From the NCBI GenBank assembly GCA_010909165.1, contig VJWM01000328.1, positions 1 to 64,000 of the forward strand: a DNA stretch of 64,000 nucleotides, in the 5' to 3' direction. The notes under the pieces were generated by a model. It did no database searches. It worked only from the letters and a program-made list of their open reading frames with translations, and had not been told where the DNA came from. A program made the position numbers and the translations under genes. The first letter of the stretch is position 1. Each line of letters starts with the position of its first letter. This stretch comes from Anthoceros angustus. Its lineage: Eukaryota > Streptophyta > Anthocerotopsida > Anthocerotales > Anthocerotaceae. Of this stretch, positions 34,540-46,900 are shown one piece after another.

Positions 34540-35142
34540 ATGGCCGATCCTCAGGACGGGCAGATGCGGCCTGGATGGCACAATCGCCAAATACAACCTG
34601 GTGCGCAAGTGAACGCAGTAAGAAGAACTGCTGATCTTCACCAACAGGCGCCTGCCCCTCCACTGAGGACTCTTCAAAATCTCCCAAATGTGCAACCTGC
34701 TATTGTTGGTAACAGCAATCTTCGGGGTTTCCTAACCACAAACGTAGCACCGCACACCAGCATATCACATTTAAGTTCTAGACTAGAATCACAACAGCGA
34801 CATGTAGACAGACGTTTTGAAAACATAAGTCGAAAAATTGCTGCTCTTTCTGAGGACTTACAATCATTGCTGGAGCAGGTTGGTCACTTGGATTTCAAAT
34901 TGCTTGCTTTGTTAAAGCCTGCTCTTCTTGCTAACCCTGCAATCAGAGGGATAGCTTGTAAGCATGCTACAAAAACTAACAAGCATCATAAATTTGAGCA
35001 TCCAAACTCGTGTCCATCATGCATGACCTATTTCTTTAATCGCTGGGAGATTAGGAAACATAACATAAAGGAAAAGGTAGATAAGGAGATGGTCAACCTG
35101 CACAAGGCTGACCAGCGTACAGAACCCATCTTACCTCTGTGA
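34540..35142 (+). CDS. Intact 200-aa ORF of unknown function downstream of the copia primer-binding site
   Basis: Uninterrupted ORF from ATG 34540. The N-terminus is Gln/Pro-rich (QDGQMRPGWHNRQIQPGAQ). The middle has a coiled-coil-like helix (RRFENISRKIAALSEDLQSL then LLEQVGHLDF), and the C-terminal part has a Cys/His cluster (CKHATKTNKHHKFEH then SCPSCMTYFFNRWEIRKH) that could bind zinc. It lies between the candidate primer-binding site and the copia gag, so an element-specific accessory or gag-related ORF is likely. I do not recognise the family. Confidence 0.45.
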   Translation: MADPQDGQMRPGWHNRQIQPGAQVNAVRRTADLHQQAPAPPLRTLQNLPNVQPAIVGNSNLRGFLTTNVAPHTSISHLSSRLESQQRHVDRRFENISRKIAALSEDLQSLLEQVGHLDFKLLALLKPALLANPAIRGIACKHATKTNKHHKFEHPNSCPSCMTYFFNRWEIRKHNIKEKVDKEMVNLHKADQRTEPILPL

Positions 35143-35288
35143 AGAACAGGCTGCAGTTGCAGCCTACCCTTGATGCACTTGTAGCATCATAGCTCTTCCC
35201 TGAATCCTCACACCTGTTAACCTGCAAAGGATCATACAGGTGCATTAGTAATTCATCCATCACATCCTCACTGTGAGGAGGAGAGATG

Positions 35289-36020
35289 TCCCAAAACATG
35301 GGTGACGCTAATCTAGTTGGGGAGGGATTTAGGGAAAAGGATAGATTCGGGGGGACAGACTATGACATCTGGGTCCTTAGGATGCGGGGAGCACTTCAAA
35401 ATAAGCAGCTTTGGCCTTGGGTAAATGGAACATCAAAAGTCCCTGTGATCATTGGTACCCCTTCAGCTGCTGAACAGAAGGCACTCGACGCCTGGAATAC
35501 AAAGGATGAAGCTGCACAGTTCCTCCTTCGGAGTGGTCTGTCGACTGACATGTTGAGATAGACTTCTGGTTGCAAGACCTCAGCCGATATCTGGACGCGG
35601 CTCCAAAGCCTGTTTGCTGGAACAGATGACACAAGTCAGATGACTGCCCTTCGCAACATACAAAACTTGAAGATGAAAGAAGAAGAATCTATTGAAAAAC
35701 ACTTGACTACCTTTAGATCTCTAATCTCCAAGTTTGAAAGTGCTGCACAGGACAATGTGAAGGATCAGGCTCTCATCCTTCATTTTCTGATGTCACTCCC
35801 AGAGTCTTGGTCACATTTCGTGACCTCTTTCAACACCTCGCAACTACAAAGGCGAAAAATCGCCAAGGCTGCAGGTGTTGACCTCCCCAAAACCACATTT
35901 GCAGAATTAACAAGGTCTCCTAAGAGTGGGAGACGGCTCCTCGTCTCTGGTTTTGAGGGGGTGAAATTTGAGACCTGGAAACAAAAAAGCTTGAATTTCA
36001 TAATTTGCAGATTTTTTTAA
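35289..36020 (+). mobile_element. Ty1/copia gag (UBN2-type) fragment
   Basis: From ATG 35289: FGGTDYDIWVLRMRGALQ, then WPWVNGTSKVPV, AEQKALDAWNTKDEAAQFLL, a stop at 35560, and in the same direction ADIWTRLQSLFAGTDDTSQM, TALRNIQNLKMKEEESIEKH and LPESWSHFVTSFNTS. This is the capsid-like gag order of copia elements. A stop codon and an abrupt end near 35930 make it non-functional. No pol follows on this strand. Confidence 0.88.
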
Positions 36021-36160
36021 AAAAATTGCATGATAAAGATGTGACTTTAAGAATGAAACCATGCATTTCAATGGTTTTAAGGTAATAAGACCTTCACATG
36101 GTCTACACTCCTCCAAGTTCTCATGAATTTCGCCAATTCTTTAAGATGATACATGCAATT

Positions 36161-37035
36161 TATAGGCCGCACAAAATGGATATTAAAAAGGTCCACAAAA
36201 TGAGTTTAAGGGTCCGTGGTGACCCGAGAAAAAAGCGGCGCATTCTTATGCTTGTATGACCCGGACATCCTGAATGTCGAATGGTATGAATCCATTTTAG
36301 TCGTGCAGCCCGAGGTTGCACTACCGAAATTGGATGAAATCTCAGAACTTCATACCGCTGGCCTTTCGGACACACACCGTGCGGCAATCTATTTACAATT
36401 GCGGGTTCAATGCGGTCGTACCATCGTGACATCGTCCTTTACATGCATATGATGAATGCATTCATCATGTCGCGACTAATCACCGCGAAGGCTTTCCACC
36501 TAGCAGACCATGGCCGTGTTCGGACCGAATTTCTTATAGCAATGCATTTCGCTATTCGTTGGTCCGGTATAAGCGCCCGCCATGGTCGATGCGATTTGCA
36601 ATTTATAGGCACAAAAATGGATATTAAAAAGGTCCACAAAAATGAGTTTAAGGGTCCGTGGTGACCCGAGAAAAAAGCGGCGCACATTATCAGCTTGTAT
36701 GACCCGGACATCCGGTGAATGTGCGAATGGTATGAATCCATTTTAGGTAGTGCAGCCCGAGGTTGCACCACAGAATTGGATGAAATCTCAGAACTTCATA
36801 CCGCTGGCCTTTCGGACACACATGCGGCAATCTATTTACAATTGCGGGTTCAATGCGGTCGCATTCCATCGTGACATCGTCCCTTTACATGCATATGATG
36901 AATGCATTCATCATGTCGCGACTAATCACCGCAGGCTTTCCACCTAGCGACCCGTGGCCGTGTTCGGACCGAATTTCTTATAGCAATGCATTTCGCTATT
37001 CGTTGGTGCAGTATAAGCGCCCATGATATGCGATT
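36161..37035. repeat. Tandem direct repeat, two units of about 437 bp
   Basis: Units start near 36161 and 36600 (taggc.cacaaaatggatat). Blocks of 40-90 identical bases (for example ggtgacccgagaaaaaagcg, cagaacttcataccgctggc) alternate with short scrambled patches. Neither unit has a convincing ORF. The unit includes gacccggacatccggtgaat, one of the palindromes discussed in the findings. Confidence 0.85.
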
Positions 37036-37589
37036 TGCAATTCGATAAGGTCTCGGCCATGACACTTCACGCACATGGACGAAGCTCGGAATCGGGTGCC
37101 ACTACCGGCCTTCCCTACGCCTCAGTCTCGCAGGGGGGCCAACTCATGCACACCAATGCGTCGGCCCGTGACGTGCAGTGCCTGGGAAATGGCGATTGGG
37201 GCGGCGTGACGTAGTTCTGTCAATCCCCTTTTCCTGGGTGTTCGATTGAAGGATATGCATGAGGATGCTCATTGATGCAATGTTGTTCAGGCGCCGACCA
37301 TGTTTCTCCCTTGCCCGAGCAGTCATCGTGAACAAAAAATGGTTCTGCAAGCCGAGCTTGGATCAACTGGACACAATGGACACCGAACAGCAGCCTTTAT
37401 CACCGGCTGTCCGGTGCACAGACATTTATGCACGCATAAGTTGTCTCAAAGCTGTTTGGAGTCCAACACAAAAGCAACGTTAACCGTCTGTGATTTCCGC
37501 CCTAACAACTCTCTCCCAATCCCAGTTCGGATGCTACAAGTTTGTTTTGGCTGTCGCGGAAGTTGTCCGGAGAGTCAATCGTGCCATCA

Positions 37590-40500
37590 TACTTCTCGGC
37601 GTCTCAAGGATGGACCTCGATCCATCGCCCCCAATGTTGCAAGAAAAGCCTCTTCTGCAGCCATCTCGCCAATGTGCGTCTTTCTCACTAACCTCCTCGC
37701 AGCCGACGGATGTCCTACAACACCGATCAGTGGATCGACATACGCCTCAATTGTGCATCGCGCCTTGCTGCCCGACGCCGGCACAACACCGGCCCTCGGC
37801 TGCGGCGGTGTGTTCACCATGGGCTCTTTCTTTGCGTCTTGGGTGCTGCATACCCGTCATCTCCCACCTCCTCCTCCTCGCTTGGCGGTTGTCCATCGTA
37901 TTGAGCCGCAAACCCATGAATTGCACTACTGCAGGATCGTCTCGAAATGACATTGCGGCGGACTTGTTGCTACCATAGCGCACAACCATCTAGGATCCAC
38001 TCGCCTTCCATTGTGTATGCACTCAATCAACTTCCTCAACAATCTAATGGGCTTGGTAGGAAACCACCCTATCATCTGGTGTTGTAACATAGCTTATGTT
38101 CCAACCTTCTCGGAAAGCAAGTTGTCAACCCTCTGTAGTCATTCATAACATCGGTGATGCCGAGGAGAAATCTTGAGGCGGACAATCACCTTTAAGGAGC
38201 TGCGCGTGGTGATGTAATCACGCATCATCTGACTTATCATGGAGGTGCCGTCACATTAGTTTTGTGCGAGCGGGGCGTGACACCACCTTTACATCGCAAG
38301 CAAAACTTCACGAACCATGGACATATCATCGTGGTGAATGGAATACCGACTCGAAAAACCTCGAGCGTTGTGATGCCACGGAATGTCATTATGATCTTCT
38401 CAAATTCACGAGTGAACGCGTGTCATACTCCCTAGAGTTCGCATCCAAATTCAACCCGGGGCAAGTCCAATGTCATGGCAAGCGGACGGGGTTCTAGAAG
38501 CTGGGCCATCTCGCGATGTTGCCACATACTATACCTACCTGCAGTTCTCCGGCGTCATCACGAAAGTCACTTTTTTTGATCGGAGGCCTCAACAATTGTC
38601 ATCATCGCCATTATCCTCCAAGCTTTGGCTTTCAAAACATGTTCCTTGAAATTGTCGAGTGCACTCCACTCGAGAGGCATTGGCCGCACGCAATGGCAAA
38701 GTTCCAAGCCGGGGCGTGGAAACAAACCATGCGCAAACAAGCATATTTCTGTTTAGTACATATCACATGCCGGGTGGTGCTGTCCATGTCACTTACCATA
38801 TTTTTGAATGCCGGTTGAAAGCTGCTGATCTGCTCCACCATGCTGTATTGAGGGTATCGATCCCTAACCTGCTGGAAAGTCTCACAATTCAGGTTCTTCG
38901 CAAGGGTGATGTGAATGAGGTTCAATTTTTTGGCCTTCTCCACCCACTCTTGCATTTGCTTCAAGCTCATTTCTCCAGCCAAAACCTTCATGCATGCCGT
39001 CTTCAAATTGTTGTTGCCTGCTGCTGAGTGCTCGATACCCTGAAAACACTTCCACACTCTCACAGGAACATCCGATTCCTTCACATCGATGACCACAAGA
39101 TCTCTCGCGGCTGCAGATTTCCTCGACTTCCTTGTAGCCTTGCTGTTTATTTGCTAGTGCTCGGGCAGCATCTATCCGCCGGTAGTTGCATTCCCACTTC
39201 TCAAAATCTCGTCCACATACCTCCACACTTCTTCGTCAACTTTAGCCACACAATAATCCAGGTCCTATTGTCCACCAGCGGTGATCGCACCTTGGGGCCA
39301 TGCTTGGCGCATCCCACTTGGGGATCCCCTGTCGTGCATACACATCTAGCTTCCAATCCACGTCACACTTCAAACCCTTGACCTCCGAGACAACTCACTT
39401 GATGTAACGCACACGGTCCATGAAGGTAAATGTCTTCTGGCGTCGCTATGGTGTTGTGGTCCGTGGCTACGATCCTCATCTCGTCCTCGGTGAGTCCGAG
39501 CACATATGCATCCATCCACTTGTACTCTTCCACCGGTGGAGTCAGATGGGGGGGACCTTGCGGAAGGAATGGTTTCCCCTAAGGCGAAAAAATGTAATCC
39601 CCCCATCCACCTTCGAACGTGAAATTCTCTTGTAGCACATTGTGGCGGATCCACAACCACAACCATGGGCAACACACCACCACCCGGGACAATGCTTCAT
39701 CTTTTGCATCAAAGCCTCTACCCATGCGAGATCCAACTTCCTCACCACAGCTGCGACACAATTCCTCGAAGTGCAACACTTGATTGGCAGCAGTAGACTC
39801 CACACTCTCTTCATTGCGATACCGTCCCTTTCCACGTCCGGCTTGCATACGCTTTGATGGCAAGCACATCATCGTCTGTAGCCACCGCTATCCTTGGCAA
39901 TCTCCACAAACACGGGAAGCGGTTCATCCTCCTCCTCCGACTCTTGCTCCCAATTGCAATTGCAAGCTTCTCCCGTTTGCCCTTGCCTTCTTGGCTTTGC
40001 CACTACATGAACTGCGCCTTCTCATCGATTGGTTTGCCATCTCCGGCTCCTCCCTCGCCGCCTTTGATGCATTCCCCACGGCGGCGACTGCTGCACCCTC
40101 CTGCGATCCGGGACAAGCCACGAAGACCGGTGAGCAATCATGCGATGGGGCGGGACCTCGAGGTCATGCTCGCCGTCATTAGCCTCGCAGTCTCCTTCCA
40201 GTGAGCCATCTTCACCGTCTTGATCATCTTCGTCCTCCTCGGCGGGTAGGGCGCCATCACATAGTCCTCTGTGTCCTCACCGTCGTTCTCCATATCCTCG
40301 TCATGGGTCAAGCTAGCTTCCTTCAGCCTTGAAGAATCACAAAGTCTGTTGGCAGTCAAAACCCGGACGTCCGGTGCAGACGCATCGGCTCGGAGCGGAA
40401 GCCGGCGATCTTTGGATCATTTGCAATTGGTTGTATTGCGGACCTCGAGCGGATGCGGTGCTAGGATGTTTCCCCACCATGGCATTGCGGGGATGCTTCC

Positions 40501-43500
40501 CTCGGATGCCGCTCGGTTGCATCGGTGAGGCTGGTTGCTTTCCTGCAGATGCCCTTGTGAAATGATTCCCCATCTTGAAGATGCTTCCGGATGCTCTTTC
40601 TGTTGTTGCTTCTGGCGGATGCCTTCTTGGTGTGCTTTGGCGGATGCACCGCTTGGATGCTTTGAATTCCGTCAAGTCGATGTGTCCGCTTTCACCGGCC
40701 GATGATCCACTACCACCCACTGCGGCGGGTGGGTTTACACCTGAATCCGAGTACCGGCACGCCTAACGCCTTCTAAACATACTTGGTGCATTACCTTGTG
40801 GAAAACTCATGCCCATCATTTTTTAGCCCTGCGGCGATTCTTCACGGGCGCTTCCATGGCAAGCCACGATGTCAAAATTCTTGATCACGGTGAGTAGACT
40901 CGGACGACATTGGGGTCGAGTTTGAGGGTTTGTCTTGATGTACACAAAAATGACATACCCTTGGTCATCCTTCTCCACAGTGCGTGAACAAAAGCAGCAC
41001 CAAGACATGAGGGCTTTGAACGGCTTGTCCAGCACCCAAGGTAATGCAATACCAACCGTCTGCGGGGCGTTGTTGCCTGATCCAACTCGCCGAGATATAT
41101 CGAAGGAGAGTTGTCCTGAAGCATCATTCCGATCATGTCGATGTCGCTTGCTTGTAAGGACTTTGGAAAGTTGCTCTAGTTGGGGGCGTTGTCGTGGGGC
41201 GCGGGTTCACGGTGTCGGGTATGCATCTTGATGCCTTGGATCGGTGGTCACGGTCTCCATGGGGCCCTAGAATCAAAGGCTGCCGCTGGTCCGTTTTCTC
41301 CCCGCTAGCGCTCCATCGGGTTTGGCGCCTTTGCTCGCTTCTGTTTGAGGGCCCATCTGCCAAACAACCCATTGTAGCAAGGAGATCATTGGACATATTA
41401 GCAAGTATAACATGAGGGAAGCACATAATTGGCAAGCATTAAGGATTGTCAAAAACGGCGGCGCACATCAGCGGGACCGGTATGTTCTTCGTGAAACACG
41501 GATGGCCTGTGAGGTTGGAGCGGTGTTGACCTTCAATGAAACCACGCAGAATTGAAAGACACTCCGATTCCGCGGTCGAATCGAGGGATAAGAGACAAAT
41601 CATCGCTTTGTCCCTCGCTCAATATATCCACCATCTCGGCTCGAGTTGGCGCCAAAATCGGTCTTCCAGCGGTGGAGGAAGGTAGTATGACTATGTGGGG
41701 TCACGATGTGCAAGAGCGACTCACGGCATCGTCGGTGACATTCGCAATTCCACTCCATGGGAAATCATCCAATGCACGATCGTCGCCAAGTTTAGCCTTC
41801 ATTCGCGCTCCAAAGGCACATCGCAAAACAAGTAGTAAAGCATATTTATGAGAATATTCCATGTTTTGCCATCTCCGGCTCCTCCCTCGCCGCCTTTGAT
41901 GCATTCCCCAGGCGGCGGCTGCACACCCTCCTGCGATCCGGGACAAGCCACGAAGACCGGTGAGCAATCATGCGATGGGGGCAGGACCTCGAGGTCATGC
42001 TCATCGTCATTAGCCTCGCAGTCTCCTTCCCGCCATCTTCACCGTCTTGATCATCTTCGTCCTCCTCGGGTAGGGCGCCATCCATAGTCCTGTGTCCTCA
42101 TGTTCTCCATATCCTCGTCATACCGGTCAAGCTAGCCCTTGAAGAATCACAAAGTCTGTTGGCAGTCAAAACCCGGACGTCGGTGCACACGATCGGCTCG
42201 GGGCAGCGGAAACCGGCATGTCTCTGGATCATTTGCAATTGGTTGTATTGCGGACCTCGAGCGGATGCGGTGCTAGGATGTTTCCCCACCATGGCATTGC
42301 AGGATGCTTCCCTCCAGATGCACTGCTCGGTTGCATCCCAAGCTGGGTTGCTTTCCTGTAGATGCCCTTGTGAAATGATTTCCGCCATCTTCAAGATGCT
42401 TCCCGGCTGATCACGATGCTGTTGTTGCTTCTGGCGGATGCTGCTGGTGTTAGGCGGATGCACCGCTTGGATGCTTTGAATTCCGTCAAGTCGATGTGCC
42501 GTCTATCGCCTTTCGGCCGATGATCCACTACCACCCACTGCGGCGACGGGTGGGTTTACACCTGAATCCGAGTACCCGGCACGCCTAACGCCTTCTAAAC
42601 ATACTTGGTGCATTACCTTGTGGAAAACTCATGCCCATCATTTTTCGCAAGCCTGCGGCGATTCTTCACGCTTTCCGTGGCAAGCCGATGTCAAAATTCT
42701 TGATCACGGTGAGTAGACTCGGACGACATTGGGGTCGAGTTTGAGCTGGTTTGTCTTGATGTACACAAAAATGACATACCCTTGGTCATCCTTCTCCAAT
42801 TGCGTGAACAAAAGCACCAAGACATGAGGGCTTTGAACGGCTTGTCCAGCACCCAAGATGCAATACCAACCGTCTGCGGGGCGTTGTTGCCTGATCCAAC
42901 TCCGCCGGATATATCGAAAGGAGAGTTGTCACAGCATCATTCCGATCATGTCGATGTCGCTTGCTTGTAAGGACTTTGGAAAGTTGCTCTAGTTGGGGAC
43001 GTTGTCGTGGGGCGCGGGTTCACGGTGTCGGGTATGCATCTTGATGCCTTCGGATCGGTGGTCACGTCTCCATGGGGCCCTGCGAATCAAAGGCACCGCT
43101 GGTCCGTTTTCTCCCCGCTAGCGCTCCATCGGGTTTGGCGCCTTTGCTCCGCTTCCTGTTTTGAGGGCCCATCTGTGCCAAACAACCCATTGTAGCAAGG
43201 AGATCATTGGACATATTAGCAAGTATAACATGAGGGAAGCACATAATTGACTGCAAGCATTAAGGATTGTCGAAACAGTGCGGCGCACATCAACAACCGG
43301 GACCCTGGTATGTTCTTCGTGAAACACCGGATGGCCTGTGAGGTTGGAGCAGTGTTGACCTTCAATGAAACCACGCAGCGAATTCGAAAGACACTCCGAT
43401 TCCGGATATCGAGGGATAAGAGACAAATCATCGCTTTGTCCCTCTGCTCAATATATCCACCATCTCAGCTCAGGTTGGCGCCAAAATCGGTCTTCCCGCG

Positions 43501-43767
43501 CAGTGGAGGAAGGTAGTATGACTATGTGGGGTCACGATGTGCAAGAGTCAACTCCTGGCATCGTCAGCAGCAATTACTGCAATTCCACTCCCTGCATGGG
43601 AAATCATCCAATGCCTGATCGTCGCCAAGTTTAGCCTTCATTCGCCGCTCCAAAGGCACATCTGGCAAAACAAGTAGTAAAGCATATTTATGAGAATATT
43701 CCATGTTTTGCCATCGGCTAAACATGTTTCGCCTTTTGCATAACCTCTGGCTCCTCGATCCTTGCAA
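37590..43767 (-). mobile_element. ParB-like plus beta-class DNA methyltransferase gene, copy A (decayed, older element)
   Basis: The minus strand carries the order seen in copy B. An N-terminal region (43767 down) has NMFSRWQNMEYSHKYALLLV. An acidic segment follows (LTHDEDMENDGEDTEDYVMA). The ParB-like domain has RKLDLAWVEALMQKMK, VVVVDPPQC (39654-39630), a GNHSFRK box (about 39580) and GLTEDEMRIVATDHNTIA (39485-39440). A linker has VRVWKCFQGIEHSAAGNNN and AKNLNCETFQQVRDRYPQYS. The methyltransferase end has FPTKPIRLLRKLIE (about 38060) and GEWILDGCA followed by a GS.xSAA glycine motif I (about 38010-37965). Motif order X-then-I with PTxKP is that of beta-class N6-A/N4-C enzymes. Many frame changes; a 1.83-kb internal tandem duplication covers its N-terminal half. 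Confidence 0.65.
40034..43712. repeat. Internal tandem duplication, two units of about 1.83 kb
   Basis: Unit a 40034-41862 and unit b 41863-43712 both run from ttgccatctccggctcctcc to gagaatattccatgttttgc. Identical blocks of 50-100 bp alternate with short patches of clustered mismatches and indels. It duplicates the N-terminal half of methyltransferase gene copy A. Confidence 0.9.
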
Positions 43768-43950
43768 TCTGTTAAGGCAATTAACGAGACTTGACGCCGG
43801 ATCAGAGCATTGACATCCGCGTCAAGCTGTCATAATTGATTACGGAGGCGGGCCACGAGGCTGGATACAAGTTGAACATGTCTAGCTACGCGTCTTCACC
43901 TTTCGAGCACATTGTGAGCAGCACTTTCTTCTACTCTTTGGTAGCGCAAT

Positions 43951-46900
43951 GGCGGTGACCTCGGTAGCGGAGGAAGAGTTCTTTGATTTGGTGAGCAGCG
44001 GACTAGTGGCTGGCGATGAAGATCTCGGGCATGTGTCCGAGTCGACATCGTGGACTTGGCGGCGCGCTTGATGTGGACAACCAAGGGAACCGCGGGACGT
44101 CCGGTGAATGTCCTGTGTCAGAAGAACGCTGGGCACACATCGGACTTGGATGACACCGCCTGCGGTGGTATAGCGACAGTCATAGCGATGGAGACTTGTT
44201 TTGTTCGATCCTGGTGGAACGAGCAGCGGCCGATCGGCAAGAAATTGCAGACCATGTGGATCGGTGGCTCGTGCCGCCGTGAACAGGCGGCGCCTCGATA
44301 TCCCTCCCGATATCCGCAATCTTGGCCGCCTCGGCGACTGCGCCGGTACCATTACCCACAGCTTGTTCAAGTCGGGTGCGAAGAAGTTGGCGAGGATGTT
44401 TTGCCCAGATCCAAATCCGGGCCAAGCGGGTGTGTCACCGGCAGCGAGAGAGACAAGGTGGCGCCTACAGCGGATCCAGTGTGGGTCGCGAGTATTTTCA
44501 GCGTTGTGTTTCACCGCAGCCCTGGCCAAAGACGGAATCGGAAGCAGTGTTCTTTGAGTCGCCGGTTGTGGTGAGAAGGTCCATGGCATTGTTGATTTTG
44601 GTTTGGAGTTTGCGGGAGTGGGTGAAGGAGGTTACGGGAGTGGAAGGCGGGGAGACCAAATGTGGTACGAGATCCGATTGCACCTTTGTTTGGAGAGGAG
44701 GCGAGCAGGCCTCTGGCGGTGCAATCTTGCTCCTGCTAATCCCAAGTCGAGGGGTTGGAGTTGCGTCTATGGATGGGGTTATGTGTTCCACCAAGAACCA
44801 TCTTGCAAGGAATAAGGTGGACAATGTTTTGGCGAAACCTGTAGTCGGCGAGCTATGTGCAGAACTGAGGAGGCGTCTTGTGGGAGAAAGTGCATAGGAA
44901 AGTTGGGACATGGCGGGCTAAAGCTTTGTCGGCGTGTCGATGAGTAAGGGGAGCAGCATTTGCGGGACAGATTGATGTGATCGAAGATGTGGCGGTGTCG
45001 TGGCCGGATGGTTGAACAAGCTACCACACGGAAAGGTTTCGGTGTGTGTGAGGGCATTTTGCCGTGTGTTTTGCATTGGGGCACTCGGTATCAGATATGA
45101 CCGTCTGAAGGGACGAGGTTTGCCAGTGAGCCTGGCGGAAAAATACCTACCGTATGGTCTACAGTGTAATGTGGATGGATTTGTTTTCAAAGGAAATGTG
45201 GAAAGGCTACCCAATAGGGAAGTCTTTAACCACTGATACATTCACGAAGGAGGAGATTTATATTGAGTATGCTAGACAACGAGGCAAGAGCGATTACCGC
45301 ACATGTATGTTACGACTATTTACGCAAGTTGTGGATCGGCGGTGGCTCGTGCCGCCGTGAAGAGAGGCGGCGCTCGATATCCCTCCCGATATCCGCAATC
45401 TTGGCCGCCTCGGCACTGCGCCGGTACCATTACCGGCTTGTTCAAGTCACGGTGCGAAGAAGTTGGCGAGGATGTTTTGCCCGGATCCAAATCCGGGCCA
45501 AGCGGGTGTGTCTGGCGCGCGAGAGGAGACAAGGTGGCGCCTACAGCGGATCCAGTGTGGGTCGCAGGAGTATTTTCAAGCGTTGTGTTTCACCGCAGCC
45601 CTGGCAGAATACGGAATCGGAAGCAGTGTTCTTTGAGTCGGTGGTGAGAAGGTCCATGGCATTGTTGATTTTGGTTTGGAGTTTGCGGGAGTGGGTGAAG
45701 GAGGTTACGGGAGTGGAAGGCGGGGAGACCAAATGTGGTACGAGATCCGATTGCACTGTTTGGAGAGGAGGCGAGCAGGCCTCCTGGCGTGCAATCCTCC
45801 CTGCTAATCCCAAGTCGAGGGGTTGGAGTTGCGTCTATGGATGGGGTTATGTGTTCCACCAAGAACCATGCAAGGAATAAGGTGGACAATGTTTTGGCGG
45901 CGTAGTCGGCGAGCTATGTGCGGACTGAGGAGGCGGTCTTTGGGAGAAAGTGCATAGGAAAGTTGGGACATGGCGGGCTAAAGCTTTGTCGGCGTGTCGA
46001 TGAGTAAGGGGCAAACATTGCGGGACAGATTGATGTGATCGATGACGACGGTGTCGTGGCCGGATGGTTGAACAAGCTACCACACGGAAAGGTTTCGGTG
46101 TGTGTGAGGGCATTTTGCCGTGTTTTGCATTGGGGCACTCCGGTATCGGAATGCTCGGACAGTCTGAGAAGGGACGAGGTTTGCCCAGCCAGCCGGAAAA
46201 ATACCTACCGTATGGTCTGTGTAATGTGGATGGATTTGTTTTCAAAGGAAATGTGGAAAGGCTACCCAATAGGGAAGTCTTTAACCTGCCTGATACATTC
46301 ACGAAGGAGGAGATTTATATTGAGTATGCTAGACAACAGGCAAGAGCGATTACCGCACATGTATGTTACTATTTCTGCAAGTTGTGGATACGGCACTTCA
46401 GGTCTGTTAAAATACCAAGATCCAACCGCTTCTCCGTCTGTGCTATCTGTGAGAAGTTAAAAGCTAAAATAAAAAACGCCGGGAACGACAGAGAGCAAGG
46501 TACAACCGAGAATCCCTCTACCTTATCACTGTAAGCACCGGATGTCCGGTGATTGGATGGTGTCTTGGTAGAGTGTCGGGCGCAAACCCTATGGCCTTAG
46601 GAGACTTAGGGTTTGGCACGTGATGACTTTGGGCCAGGTGCAGAACACTTGCGTTGTTGCGTGCGTGTCTTGATGGTGGCCTTGTATGTGCGAGATAGAA
46701 AGCAGAGAACTCCTCAATTATCACGGGATCAACAACGGATGGAGCGGAGGAAAATGGCGCATCGCGGAAGTGTATGGCTCAACCGACCAAGTACATAGGG
46801 ATTGCGATAGATGGTATGGACCAGAAAAAAGCGAGTTGCCTCATTTCCGTAGAGTGCCCAAAGATGTGGATAGTCTGCCCTAATCTCTACATCCATGTGG

